From Lytechinus variegatus (taxonomy: Eukaryota > Echinodermata > Echinoidea > Temnopleuroida > Toxopneustidae): a DNA stretch of 64,000 bases. Positions 44,662-57,054 of the stretch are shown here, piece by piece. The notes below the pieces were generated by a model. That model was not told the origin of the DNA and made no database searches. It was given only the letters and a program-made list of their open reading frames with translations. Positions within the stretch are counted from its first letter, which is position 1. The number at the start of each line of letters is the position of its first letter. The position numbers and the translations under genes were made by a program. The stretch is from positions 22,484,440-22,548,439 of the forward strand of contig NC_054756.1 in the NCBI RefSeq assembly GCF_018143015.1. Direction: 5' to 3'.

Positions 44662-45265
44662 ACTGATCTCTCCCCTAACTGGATATGCGGGGAGGGTCCT
44701 TTGTTTGAAGCCCGCGAGTTCTATTGTCCGCCATACCAGTTCCCCCAAAAGGAACGCGATCGCTCCATGAGCATGTGCATTGTGAGCGATATGCTAGCTG
44801 TCTGTACACTGAAGCACTCATTGCTTTTTATACAAAACTTCATATATTTAAGGTGCCAGAATTCGCAATTTTCTTGAAACCATGGTACTTTCCCAGTATA
44901 CAATTCGGAAACATAATTTTGAAGGGGTTGGTGTTTTTCTCACCTACGGAAGAATGGATGAAATCCTTGACTTGTATAGGGGTATTTTGGAGGTTTTCCA
45001 AATAACCATCTTAGGATCGATATGGCGAGGACTTTCTAGGTTATGAAGGCTTATAACACCGGGCTTGAACCCCCCCCCCTTTAATTTTAGTCTACCCCAC
45101 CCCCCAAAAAAAAAATCAAACAAGTGTAACACCGAAAAATTATCGCTTAAGTGAAAATTTAAAATATAACTTTCATATCTTATTTCTGATTTTGATTAAA
45201 TTTTGAGCATTATTGTGTGTTTTTCTCTCTATTCAAATAATCATTTCATGAGGTGGACTCGCCCT

Positions 45266-45731
45266 TTAAAGAACAAGTCCACCCAACAAAAACTTGATTT
45301 GAATAAAAAGAAAAAAATTCAACAAGCATAACCCTGAAAATTTCATCAAAATCGGATGTAATATGAAAGTTATGGCATTTTAAAGTTTCGCTTCATTTAA
45401 AAAAACAGTTATATGCACATCTCGGTTGGTATTCCATTATTTTAACATTTTGTGCTTCCGGCAAGGAGGTCCAAAACGTCAAATTCGTAAAAATTGAAAT
45501 ATTGTATAATTCAAACTATAAAACACAAAAGAAATAGTGAGTAAAATCATTGACTCTCTCATTTGGATATAAATGGCTCGTTCATATCACTAGTTTTTTT
45601 AAATAAGCGAAACTTTGAAATGTCATAACTTTTTATTTTACATCCGATTTTAATGAAATGTTCAGTATTGTGCTTGTCTGATTTTTCTCTATTGATTTAA
45701 ATCAACATTTTTCTGAGGTGGACTTGACCTT
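45266..45731. repeat. Terminal-inverted-repeat element, family A copy 3, next to a half copy
   Basis: 'aagtccacccaacaaaaact' to 'ctgaggtggacttgacctt', with the family A interior. Immediately left (about 45150-45268) is the right half of another copy ending 'aggtggactcgccctttaaa'. It lies within the DIRS-type element, so it probably inserted afterwards. Confidence 0.65.
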
Positions 45732-45799
45732 CTCTCTCTCTCTTTCCTTCTGTCACATCGATCGACCCTCTTCAATTATCCTCTACCCAGTTTGTTCAT

Positions 45800-46135
45800 G
45801 TAGGCAGCGGAAGCGGGGGGTCCTGGTCCCCTAAATTTTAGGTGGGGGACAGACCCCCAAAAATTTATGTTGACAACTTTTTTTTTCTTTTTGCTTGTCA
45901 ATTTTTTTCCTGCATCCCCCTAAATTCAGGTGGACCCCCTAAAATCGTTGTGGTCCGCCCTGAAATTCTGGTTGATAACCCTTTTTTTGATACTTGTCAG
46001 ATTATTTCTTTTGTTTTGCATCCCTTCCTAAATTTTGGGTTGATAACCTTTTTTTGCTTGTCAGATTATTTTCATTGCGTCACCCCCTAAATTTCTGGTT
46101 GATAACCCCCCCTTTTTTTTTTGCTCCACCGAGAC
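45800..46135. repeat. T-tract/'gcttgtcag' diverged tandem repeat inside the DIRS-type element
   Basis: Units of the type 'gataacc', T8, 'gcttgtcagatta' with 'cccctaaattt' spacers, the same family as 5690-6130 and 54610-54850. Confidence 0.5.
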
Positions 46136-47639
46136 ATTTTTTCTTTGAAGACATTCGGCATCTCAAAATAAGTTCTGTGAAATTTCTGAAGTCTGTAAAT
46201 CCGTCTCTGTTGCTTAATGTCTTTTTTACGTACTTAAAAAAAGAGTTCTTGGAAAAAAATAATTTGATCTATTGTTGGCAGAGAAATATCACAAATTCAC
46301 ATGCCACAAGTTACATAAGCCCCCTAAAGTCCTAGTCCTATACCGTACATGTACCTATAGCTTGTAAATTTTATTGTCCTAAATAAAAGATAAATAATTT
46401 TCAGGATACCTTGTAGATCCAGTCCTTGTCCCAAAAATCAGTCTATTTCGGTCAGGATCTATGCTTTGCAAAAATATTTTTGATTAACTCCTCCGAAACG
46501 GCAGATTTTCAGTCTTAACTTGAGTTTCACAATACATGCTATACACGGTCAGTATTTTCGTGTCTCAGTCGTGATATTCTTCTGTCCAAACATGATTGAT
46601 AAACTCATAAAACTTGGTGACATCTGTGAATATTAATAAACTGAATATTTATTTGAATAATGGTTTGAATTCATCACGCTTCAGAGAAATCACAACAATC
46701 GATAACCCCCCCCCCCCGGAGTTTTAAAGTTTTGGAAACTTGCTCTGGTAATTTAAAATTACCACACATGTATTTGAGCACATGGGACTACATAAAGTCT
46801 ACAACTATGCAGTTCACCAGCTTGTCTTATCTGTGAAAAGTAATCCCATTTTCTCTGTTTCCACGGTCGTCACAATAAGTGCAATTATACGTGGCACAGG
46901 ACGACATCTTAAACTTTGTATCAGGTATAAATTCACATTGAAAAGTGCTGTTATAAGAGTTGATTTGGTAAGTATAATTAAGAATTCACACTATTGCTGT
47001 GTACCAGACTCTACTACGATTTTGGTTTTTTGGGGGAACTCAGCGTGCGGAGGTACCAACTTCCGGTGCTTCAACACGGAATAGGCCAATCAGCGTTATT
47101 GTTCCCATCCAGGTAGGGGAGAGATCAGTGAATTAGCGTCCATCTTCCTCTTTTGCTTTCGGCAAGCCACCTATCAAGACGTGCTCAGATAAGTCTCCTA
47201 AGAGCTCAAATCTTTTTTGAGCTTTGGTATATTATTTTTGCTTATCTGTTGTGCATTCTCCCTTTTAAATTCAATCTTTCCGTTTGTGTGTAAGATTGTG
47301 TTCAGAATTTACACCTGGCGCGACTTTTTAGCGTGTTTTTGGTGACACTTAAATTGTTTTTCTAACGTTTGAGTTCTCGTCGCGCCGCATCGCTAGCGCG
47401 TTCGCGAGGCACCGGGCTTGGCCTGCCTACGTGGCAGCAAGCCTTCACCACCTGCCATGGTTATTGTTCTTCACGTTCAAGTGTGGTGGCTTTTGGTGCC
47501 GTTTTTGAATTAAATTCTAGACAGCCTTTACACTTTGTTGTCGAGGGTGTTATTGTTATTTCTTTTTGCAGGTTGGGATCTCCAACTCTGTTCCTTCCTT
47601 GCTTTCTGGAATTGATTTATTAAGATTTTCGATTGATTA

Positions 47640-48660
47640 TTGATTGATTAATTCTTCAATTCTCTTTCCTTTCTGTTCTGAATAAATTTCTTGATTGATA
47701 TTTTATTCACAGGCGGATCTTAAAGCTCAATTCCTTTTCCTTCTGTTCTGAATAAATTTCTTGATTGATATTTTATTCACAGGCGGATCTTAAAGCTCAA
47801 TTCCTTTTCCTTCTGTTCTGAATAAATTTCTTGATTGATATTTTATTCACAGGCGGATCTTAAAGCTCAATTCCTTTTCCTTTCTGTTCTGAATAAAATT
47901 CTTGATTGATATTTTATTCACAGGCGGATCTTAAGCTCAATTCCTTTTCCTTTCTGTTCTGAATAAAATTCTTGATTAATATTTTATTCACAGACGCTTC
48001 GGGGATTGTTTAATTCGGCTTACGCAATTATACCTTGATTGATTGGTTATTCAATCCCCCCCCCAAAAAAAAAAATTTTTGTTCTTTACAGGTGGGGTCT
48101 CCTTCCTGTTAGAAATTTTTTTGACCTTTCCCGGAATTGTTTTCTTCGTTCAATTCCCTCTTCCCTCCTAGTCTTATATTTTTTACTTCGACAGGCGGGC
48201 TCTACGATTTCTTTTTGAGGATTTACTGTGTCGTTCTTCCTCTTGGAATCGTTACTAGAGACGTTCCTCCTTCCTCCTGTTCTGAATTTCTTTACCTTTC
48301 CACAGGAGGTTACATTTTTCCTCTTGGAAATTATCGTAAAATTTCTCTTATCTGGAATTGTTTGTCTCTCAATCCCTTTTCTTCCTGCTCTGAAATTCTG
48401 GTTTTTGTGTTTCTTCGCAGGTGGAAACTTCGTTCTCTTCTGAACTTGCATTCATTTTTGAATTTTTGTTTCGAATTTTTCCTTCGGGCACAAAAAATAG
48501 TAGGGGAACCTTGTAGGAGTTTCTTTTTTCAAAGTCTCCGACCTCCTTTCTATTTTCTTACAGGCAGATACCTAAACTATTCTTAGGTTCTTCTTCCTCC
48601 CTACCCCTCCCCTCTTGATTTGTTCTGTTTGCTCAAACAAATTCCTTATAGGAGGAGGGA
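47640..48660 (+). repeat. 70-bp tandem repeat and diverged units, each with a CAGG acceptor-like site
   Basis: Four near-identical 70-71 bp units (starting 47691, 47761, 47831, 47902) plus a partial one at 47972 end in 'tattcacaggcggatc'. Diverged units follow to about 48650 with 'tttacaggtgg', 'gacaggcggg', 'ccacaggagg', 'cgcaggtgg', 'tacaggcag'. All are pyrimidine tract plus CAGG. Confidence 0.8.
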
Positions 48661-48699
48661 AAGACCACTCCGGTCTCCACTTTTAATCTAAGCGAGATC

Positions 48700-48730
<31 letters not shown>

Positions 48731-48931
48731 TTCTTGTTTTTTCTTTTTTCAGGGTAGAGAGAGGTACCGATGAATGGGACTAACACAGCCCCAGAGGACC
48801 TGGTGCCCTCCACGGGGACCGTCCCGATTGCAAGTTTACAGAAGTCGGCCGCCTCCAGGCGAGTAGGAGGGACGCCGCGGTGAGCGCCCGGCGGCGGTGA
48901 GTATGAGGGTGCGTCGATCAGCATTCCGAAT

Positions 48932-50647
48932 TTGCGGTCGGATGCTAAGAGAAGGAAGGCCGAGACTGTGGTGCCACGGTCTCGGACAAAGAAAAAAGTG
49001 GTAGCCAAGGCTTCCAAGCCTAAACTAGGTCCTGCCGCCGCAGCACCCATAGGGCTATGCGACCCACCGGCTACCGGGTCACCAGAAGTCCGGAGGGAGA
49101 GTGCGGTTCTCTCCCCCGGCACAGGTCAGGATCTCTGCCGTATAAGTCGTCCTCCGTTGACAGCATCGGGAGAGATCGCCCAGCCCCTGACCGCGAGAGG
49201 CGTCACACATCAGACTCTAACCACAATCTGACCGTGACCACAATCTGACCCCGTCAGATTCGGGTGAAGTTTCGTTGTTGGCGGCCGCCCTGCCAGGGGC
49301 GGCAAATCGTAAGAGATCACCCGTGCCTCTTGTGCCTTCTTCTGCTCCGGCCACGCCGGCGGAGCCCGCAAAATAAGAAGAAGAAGAGGTCGAAGGAGAG
49401 GTCGGCCAGCCCTGCTGCCATGGGCGTTCCTCCTTCAGACCCTTGTATCGGTGGTCAGATGTTACAGTCATACATGCTATGCTGCTATATTCTGCTACCG
49501 CGAGAGGCGTCACACATCAGACTGTGACCACAATCTGACCCCGTCAGATTCGGGTGAAGTTTCGTTGTCGACGGCCGCCCTGCCAGGGGCGGCAAATCGT
49601 AAGAAATCACCCGTGCCTCTCATGCCTTCTTCTGCCCCGGCCACGCCGGCGGAGCCCGCAGAAAGAGAAGAAGAAGAAGAGGTCGAAGGAGAGGTTGGCC
49701 AGCCCTGCTGCCATGGGCGTTCCTCCTTCAGACCCTTGTGTCGGTGGTCAGATGTTACAGCTATTCATGCTGCTACATTCTGCTACCGCGAGAGGCGTCA
49801 CACATCAGACTGTGACCACAATCTGACCCCGTCAGATTCGGGTGAAGTTTCGTTGTTGGCGGCCGCCCTGCCAGGGGCGGCAAATCGTAAGAAATCACCC
49901 GTGCCTCTTGTGCCTTCTTCTGCCCCGGCCACGCCGGCGGAGCCCGCGAAGAAGAAGAGGTCGAAGGAGAGGTCGGCCAGCCCTGTTGCCATGGGCGTTC
50001 CTCCTTCAGACCCTTGTGTCGGTGGTCAGATGTCACAGCTATTCATGCTGCTACATTCTGCTTTCGAGCAGTGCGGGTTCACCCCACCCTCGACGTCTAC
50101 TCACCCCGCTGATGCCCCTGAGCATCAAGCGAGACAAGTGGGCAATAACCACCAGACACCCGGGAAATCCTCGAGCGATTCTGTTAAATCGCCAGCCAGT
50201 ACACCGGCTAACCGGGTACCTCAAGATCGCGTGTGCTTTCCAGCATTTTCGTCGATCTCAGAGCACGTGTCCCAGCCGACACGCGGGGCCACCCCGGCGC
50301 TTACTGGACTCCCTTGCCTTCATGAGAGCCGGCCGAGAGGCCGTACGGCTCCCGCGGCTCCCGGAGCTCCTCCAGGGGAGGAAACTTGTCATGGGGACAA
50401 CCTCCCGGTTCAGTCCATGGAGCGAGACTCCCTTTACGAGGAGTCTCTCGAAGGCGGCCAGTGCGAGGACAACCCCTATCCCGCGGTCGACTCTTCAGTA
50501 AGCGCTCAGGCGCTGCTTGACAAGTATCTACCTCACATCTACCCTCCGAGCGGGGGTATTGATGAAGCAGGGGAGTCCTTATTTTTTCGCCCCGCCTCTT
50601 CAGGCGCTCCGAGCTCAATCGGCCGAATTGGGGGTCTCGGAGAGTGA
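48932..50647 (+). pseudogene. Gag-like region of the DIRS-type element with about 300-bp triplication
   Basis: This GC-rich stretch (unlike all surroundings) codes in + frames. One frame has basic residues (RTKKKVVAKASKPK, 48932-49231). A 398-codon frame (49451-50647) is rich in Pro/Ser/Ala. A unit with 'gaggcgtcacacatcagac' at about 49195, 49502 and 49790 is repeated three times (offsets about 307 and 288 bases). The composition and position after the left ITR fit a DIRS gag, but there is no domain I can name. The frame shifts between units, so it is probably not an intact gene. Confidence 0.45.
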
Positions 50648-53447
50648 CGGGGTCGCCCTAGACGAGGCGGCTCCTACGACAAGGAAGCCGCCAGCTCCGA
50701 GGGTGCAAACCCACCCCCGCTCTGCTGCTGCCCGGAAGCGCCAGGCTCCGGCACCGCCGTCTCGAAACTTTCAAGCCTCTCGAGGCTAGCGAGAAGGCAG
50801 AGGCAGGGGAAGGGGGGGGCGATTATTATGCAGGTACTCCCGAATTCGCCCTCTACGTCAAGCTCACATACGGCGACGACTCCTTCAGCGGTAACTCTCT
50901 CCATTCTTCCCCCTAAGCGGGCCCGTAGATTGGAGGTATGAATCTCTTACATACCGCATGCCGCACTTCTCTCGTGAGAATGTTTGGCTGCTTTGAGAGG
51001 GCAACCTATCACGTCCGCGGACCGTCCGCCCAGGCGACGGGACCGTCTTTTTCTGGCCTGAACCTCACTTTCTATTCGAAAGTAAGGGTGCCCTGTCTTA
51101 CTTAGCTCCTACCCTTGCAAGGCCAGAGTCAGGGCTAGTACAGACACCCGTTCTCCAGCGATCGCCGCTGAAGAGAGGACGACTCTGATATGAGCACCAT
51201 CACCGCTCAGCGGTATGTCTCACTATCTCATAGCTCTCCGAGCTCATGAGTATGTATATCGGATCTGAATGTCTCGGCGATTAAAAAGTCTCCTGTGCTT
51301 AATAATCGCTATGCCTTCACCACCCGGTGCATTATGGTTATGTTAACCTATTTGTCTCGTATTCGGGCGGCTCGTACGAGCCCTGCCCGAGCTGCCATCA
51401 CCGGTCGTCCCCCCGGACACCGCCGGCAGCACCCGCACCGAATACGTGGAAGGAATCAGCTTTTCATATGCTAGATATCCCTCCTGTTGACATTCACAGC
51501 TGTTCCCCGAGTCTTTCCCGGTTGGGTAAACATCATCTCGGAGGAAAGTAACCGCCGTACATCTCATGAGATTGTTGGCTATGTACGTGCGTTCAAGCTT
51601 GTTTAAAGCCCCAGGATTCTCTGTCGGCATTCTATGCCTACTTTCTGGGCACACCCACCGTACCGGGTCGGCGAGTTCACACCAAACTGTACACCGCCAG
51701 ACCATCGGTCGAGCTCTAACTGTCTATCTTATAGACTGCCCTCTATGTGGGTCAAACTTGCGGGTGTCTCCGCCATTCCCTCCTTGTGCGGAGTGGTCTA
51801 CGGTGGATGTCTTTACCGTACCCGTTTGTCGAATCGTCTTCTTACTTAGAAATTTTTTCACTCGGCACACTCGAGTCGCCTTGCATGCTGCTTTCATCCT
51901 CCTTCCATGCAATGCATGTGGCCAGGGTCACCGCGCGACCGAGGATGATGTAACCGTGGATGGATGTATGCTTATGCCTTCCTAACCACGATCACTACGA
52001 CCCGCCTTCTCTCGGGCCGACTGTGGATGAGTCTCTCCATGTAAGTGATTTACTTCACTGGAGTTCTTCTTTTAGAAACTTAGATTCTCATCCCCCGCTG
52101 CTTAGGGCGTCATTTTTGCCGCCCCCCGCAGCTTTTTGGAGCTCCTTATCTTACCGATATCGGACTGTTCCACGCTACCGCAACCGGCGCCGGCGGTGCT
52201 TGCTCTTATACGATCACCTGAGAAACAGGCCTTGTGACTGTTTTCATAAACAACTGGTTCTCACCGCAGACTGATGGAAATTTTGTGATTACTTCCTCAA
52301 GTCTCCTTCGCTTGTTTCTTCAAGCGAGGACTTCGACACTCTTAGCCAGTTTCCGTCCCTAACTTGATAGGACAGGGCCGTTGCTACCTCATTCGATTCC
52401 GTTGGGAATGTAACGGTTGAGGTATCATATCTGGCGATGTCTGTTCGTTTAGAGCATCTTTTGATTGTCGTTTACACGTAATATCGTGACAGATTTTTTT
52501 TCGCCAGCTCCCTCTGACGTACGCTTGCTGCTGCTAGGGATTCCCCCGCCCAGCGGACAGCCATCGCAGCCTAGCCTCACGGGCTCTCTCGGCGATGGTG
52601 GCTTGAGCCAAGCCACCTCTTCCACCGCGGGCACTGCACCCTCAGATGGGTGCTTCAATCAGTATGGGAGAAAGGGGATCCTGAGTTCTCTCTCGATCAC
52701 TCGGTCTAACACACTTTTGTCGTGATGTGTACCGCGCTGTTTCCCTGACACGCCCGGTTGAGCTGTTTTGACCAGACTGCTCTATTCTACATAGGCAACA
52801 GGTCCGCGGCATTCCTTATTAACAGGATGGCACTCAGTCGCTTTCTCGACCCTTGACTGCCTTACGAGTGGTTTTCTTCTTAAATCCCTACTCTCCGTCG
52901 TTCCTGGTCCCCTTCGGACCGCTAGTAACTTTTTGCCACAGCTCTCTATCAGAATTCTGCAGATTTCTGCCCTCACGCATTTGAGACAGATATCGAATTC
53001 TGGGTGCTTTCTCCCACGCGGAGGCTTCTGAGATATCTCGCCTTCTCAGATTGTTCGATTGATCACTTTCTGAGCCTTAAAAGCTTCAGTTTTCCGATCA
53101 CGATTCTTGTTGAAATTTTCAACAAACTCCGATTCTTACGCTCTAGTCAGCAGGTGATGTTGTTCTCCTGACACTAGGCCGAGGGCCCATGATACTGAGT
53201 ATTCCTGAGTATACAGGGCATTCCTCTCGAGGACATTTTTGAGGGCCGCCTTTTGGCGCTCAACTAACTCCTTCACTTCTTTCTACTTGAAGGACATTCC
53301 GTCCAGCGAGGCGAGATTTGCTGCTTCGGCGCTTAAAGCAGCTGCGGCTTTTTCCCCCTCTCCCTAAATTTCGTTGTTTTTGTTTTTTAAATTTTCTTAG
53401 GCTTACAATTGAAAACATGCCTCCCTACGGTTTGAGTCCGTGTTGGT
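50648..53447. other. Interior of DIRS-type element, no recognisable enzyme domain
   Basis: Balanced base composition and no frame beyond about 140 codons. I looked for reverse transcriptase YxDD-type, RNase H and tyrosine recombinase R-H-R-Y contexts and saw none. Either decayed or a non-autonomous filler. Confidence 0.5.
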
Positions 53448-53544
53448 CTAGCAAATCAAGTAGATGTATGGAGTTATTGAAGTAAATTATGAAAATACTT
53501 ACCTGATTTTCTTATTTACGAGATAACTCATACATCTACTTGAT
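53448..53544. repeat. Internal complementary region of the DIRS-type element
   Basis: The first half, 'ctagcaaatcaagtagatgt' to 'ttgaagtaaat', is the inverse complement of the left end (44511-44553). The second half, 'gaaaatacttacctgatttt' to 'acatctacttgat', is the inverse complement of the right end (53733-53796). In size it is close to the internal complementary region of the type DIRS-1 element. Confidence 0.85.
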
Positions 53545-53617
53545 ACCCTCCCACCGACCCTCCGCCTTGCGTAGCATTATGTTTCAACGTATGGGCTTGC
53601 GAAAGGTGAGGAAGATG

Positions 53618-53796
53618 GACGCTAATTGCGCGGTGATCATGGGTAGTAAGCCTGAACGGGAGAGGGCGCGCTCGCGCTTTTTAAATTCTTGGGAGTTCTT
53701 TTCGGGTATGGCAGTCCAGAGGGCTGAACTAGCAAATCAAGTAGATGTATGAGTTATCTAGTAAATAAGAAAATCAGGTAAGTATTTTCATAATTT
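53618..53796 (-). repeat. DIRS-type right inverted terminal repeat
   Basis: 'gacgctaattgcgcggtgat' to 'aaatcaagtagatgtatgag' mirrors the left repeat. The outermost 'gaaaatcaggtaagtatttt' is unique to this side and matched only by the internal complementary region. Confidence 0.85.
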
Positions 53797-55099
53797 CATG
53801 CCTGATCAGCGCCCATTTTCCTTATTTAGCGTTCTTATCGCTTCTAAAAGTGTATTTTTCAATAGAAAAAAATAATTTAAAAATATTCTTATTGCCCCTT
53901 TTAGTTGTCCTTTTTCGTAGTGACTTTCTTCATCTGTAGTGTGCCCCTTTTCACCTTTGATCAAGTGCCCCGATTGAATATGCCCTTATTTCCTTAAATG
54001 CCCCTTCTTTTCTAGTTTGATCGAATGTCCAGTTTGTTAGTGTAAGTTATTTGCAATTAGCGTCCTTTCTTTTCTGCAGGGGCATCTGAACCGGGGGAGG
54101 GGCACTTGCCCCCTAAAAAATGGACCTCCATGGACCCCAAAAAATATAGGAAAGAAAAGTGGTGAAATATGACATTGTTCTCAAAATATTATGTCAAAAT
54201 CTATCACAAATTAGATTTTTTTAATTAAAAGTGTCAGTTTTTTTGCTTACTCGCTTTGCTCGCTCGCAGCGTTAAAGAAATTTTGACCAAAACCCCATGC
54301 CTGACCCCTTCAATTTGTTTTTGTTTCATTACCCTACTAGGTTAGATTTAAAAAGAAGTTCTTTGTTTTAAGTGCCCTTTTCAACAGAGGAAGTGCCTTT
54401 TTTTCTGTGCCCTCCCCCCACTTTCAATTTCACTCCGCCGCCCTTGCCAAAAGGGGAGGCACTTTTGTCCAACTTTTTATGGTGGTTCTCAAAAGGAGGG
54501 CACGAGCCAGGTGTGCCCCCCATAGGCGTCAGAAGCGGGGAATGGGGTGGGGGTCCTGTCCCCCCTAAATTTGAGGTGGGGGACGGACCCCTGGCCTAAA
54601 ATATATGCTGATAACCTTTTCTTGTGTGTGTGTCATGCGTCCCCCCTAAATTCAGGTGGACCCACCTAAAATTGTTGTGTTTCCCCCTTAAATTATGGAT
54701 GATAACCTCTTTTTTTTTTGCTTGTCAGATTATTTTTCTTGCGCCCCCCCTTAATTTTTGGTTGATAACCTTTTTTTTTTGCTTGTCAAATTTTTCCCTG
54801 TGTCTAACACTAAATTTCAGGTGGACCCCAATAAATTTTTGGGCTTCCACCACCAATGCCCCCCCCCCCGGATCCGCGCCTGCTCCATAGTACTTTCATG
54901 GTTCTCTGCAATACTTTCATAGTACACTATGGTAATTTATGGTACTCGTTAGACTGGCCGTGGTACTACTACTGTAATACACTCTTAGAACTGCGGGACG
55001 GTAAATTTCGGGATCATTTTGTTTTGATCAATTTTTGGAACGTTTTGTTCCATTTGTTGATATCAGCAAAATGGCAAGCAAAATTGATCAAATTGATCG

Positions 55100-55212
55100 T
55101 GTGATTTATTCTAGCATCTCATTGGTCAATAGTTCACTGATGTACTGACGTCACCGTTCGCAAAACTGCTGATCTTTTGAATTTGGTCGCCATTTCTGAG
55201 GTTAAAACAGTG
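55100..55212 (+). promoter_or_regulatory. Weak candidate promoter with CRE-like site and first exon
   Basis: An inverted CCAAT ('attggtca'), 'ctgacgtcac' (CRE-like) and 'cgccatttctgaggtt' precede a donor 'cagtg|gtaagg' at 55212/55213. All motifs are short. No linked coding exon is certain. Confidence 0.2.
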
Positions 55213-57054
55213 GTAAGGAATCCAGTTTAATCTGTAAAAATAATACATTATTTTGTCTATATTTGCATTTGGTAGCATGCTCTGATGTTGTGTTGTTCTG
55301 AACAAACTCCTTGTAGATGACCAATGCCATCAGGATGATTTTTCGGTCAATTTATTCTCACAAAATGTCACGGTTATCAGTGCGCTGTAGGAAGGGGGAA
55401 TGCCATGGCTGTACTCTAAGATTAAAAATGAATTTGTTTTCTCGTAGTAGAAACTTTACAAAACGTTTATTCCGACAAAATTTATTTTATTATGTTCCTC
55501 ATATTCTAAAGAATAATAATAATTAAAAAGACTCTTCTAAATATGAGCAAATGATGTCAATTTCGAAAGAAATACGACACCCTGTTGTGTTCCACCCGTC
55601 CATGGCCCGAGCAACACTTACTACCGGTACGTACTTCGCTTCGAGATCCCCGGCCCGGCCTTGCTCGGGCCTCGGCTCGATGCCATGGCGCGCTGCCCCA
55701 GTAATTGTATTATGATGTTTCATGGACAAATTTTTGATCACCCAATAAATGCAGCCGATTCGACGGTGAAAAAGACTGCATTCATTGTGAGTCCCGGCCA
55801 ACTCTAGATCTAGAATATACATGTAGTACAACTTTGCCTAAATTAGTTAGGGTCTTTAGAATAGACGCTCTAACTCTAACGTTAGGCCTAGATCCTATGC
55901 CTACTCTAGATCTAGAATCAAGTAGTCTAGCGGAGTCTAAGTAATAGATCTAAAATAGACTTTAATGTTAGATATAGTAAAATTGGTTTGACTTTAAGTT
56001 TAGGCCAATGAAATTAAACCCTAATTCTTACTCTAACCTGGGTCTGGTTGAACTGAAGTTTGTGCTGAAGTCGAGTTAGACTAAATGTTTATATCTAGAT
56101 CTATACTAGATCTAGGTCTATAGTAGGCCTATATAGACTCAAAATTCAGGCAGATGTCGGGGAGTGAATCATTATGTTTGTGGGGTGACGGAGTCGGTCG
56201 TTAACATCCTGGGTGTTGATTGCTCTCGATGTCCACGGTTGAGGGGATGACTAATAGGGTCTACCGTTCTCTGTGAGGGATTTTTTTCGGGGGGGGGGGG
56301 GGCTTTACAGGGCCAGACATGGTAAAGGGCATTTTTTTTAAGCCGAGGGCATGAATGAACCGAGGCATGGGAGCAAAAAATTTATGGAGGTAGAAAATCT
56401 AGTTTTTTATACATTTTGAGTAAATATTTCTTTTTTCCTTTCTTGGTCGTGAAACTTTTGGGGGGTCATGGCCAACAATATGCAAGCACCACGTCTATAC
56501 GCAAGTGGGAAGGGGGGGGGGGGTTGGGCGGTATAGCGATCATTAGACCGAAGTTTTTGAAATGTCATAACTTCAGATTTTTTTTTTTCCTTGAAGTAAT
56601 TCCTTGAATTCTCAAGCACTCGTTTGAGTAGCCATGCTAAGTCCGGGTAGTATGCAATGGACCTAGTTCATGAAAATTTTGACATAAGGGTTAAACCAAG
56701 TATTACTAATCATCTGGCATGAGTTTCCACATCACAAGATCAAGGTCAAAGGTCATTTAGGGTTAATGAACTTGAACCATGGTTACATTTTTTTGAAATG
56801 TCATTTTAATTTCAAAAGTATAAATGCCTTTTTCATGATACTTGAACAAAATGTTACTCAAGTATTGCTGATTATCTTGCTTCAGCGTCAGGTCACATGA
56901 TCAAGGTCAACAGTCATTTAGGGTAAATTAACCAATGCTAATTGTCAAAGTCAGCACTGCTGCTATATTAAATGTGTAATGTAGTCGAGATTGCAAGAGG
57001 CATTCCACTTGTTTTTACTTAAAATCTGTTCTCTTTTGTTCTTTATTTCTTCAG
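55213..57054. other. Unassigned sequence with TCTAGATCT words and repeat pieces
   Basis: About 55800-56130 is unusually rich in 'ctagatct', 'tctaga' and 'taggcct' words. Poly-G at about 56290 and 56512. 56640-57020 is a copy of the 'aaggtcaaaggtcatttagg' repeat described at 57690. Confidence 0.45.

Larger units (their letters stand above)
44511..53796 (+). mobile_element. DIRS-type retroelement (likely non-autonomous), 9.3 kb
   Basis: It has inverted terminal repeats (core 44526-44661 and 53618-53757, sharing 'catacatctacttgatttgc'). A 97-bp internal sequence just before the right repeat (53448-53544) is complementary to the extreme left end followed by the extreme right end. That arrangement of ITRs plus internal complementary region is the hallmark of DIRS elements, which integrate by tyrosine recombinase from a circular intermediate. 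Only a gag-like region is visible; I could not find RT, RNase H, methyltransferase or tyrosine recombinase motifs. It also contains host-type repeats (family A element, T-tract units), so later insertions are likely. Confidence 0.75.
44265..54893. mobile_element. Element with AGCAGGCGC(A/G)GATCC ends, split by a DIRS-type element
   Basis: Left end 'agcaggcgcagatccagg' followed by poly-G and 'gtgccccttt' words (to 44510). Right half from 53797 has many 'tgcccctttt' words and ends poly-C 'ggatccgcgcctgct'. The ends are inverted copies. The middle is the 44511-53796 DIRS-type element. Similar GGATCC/poly-G ends occur at about 2945, 6565 and 13115. Confidence 0.6.

Noticed and set aside
46390..46520. 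Possible EndoU 5' exon on - strand (LDLQG-like words)
   Set aside because: Stop codons in all useful frames and no acceptor; the resemblance is too short.
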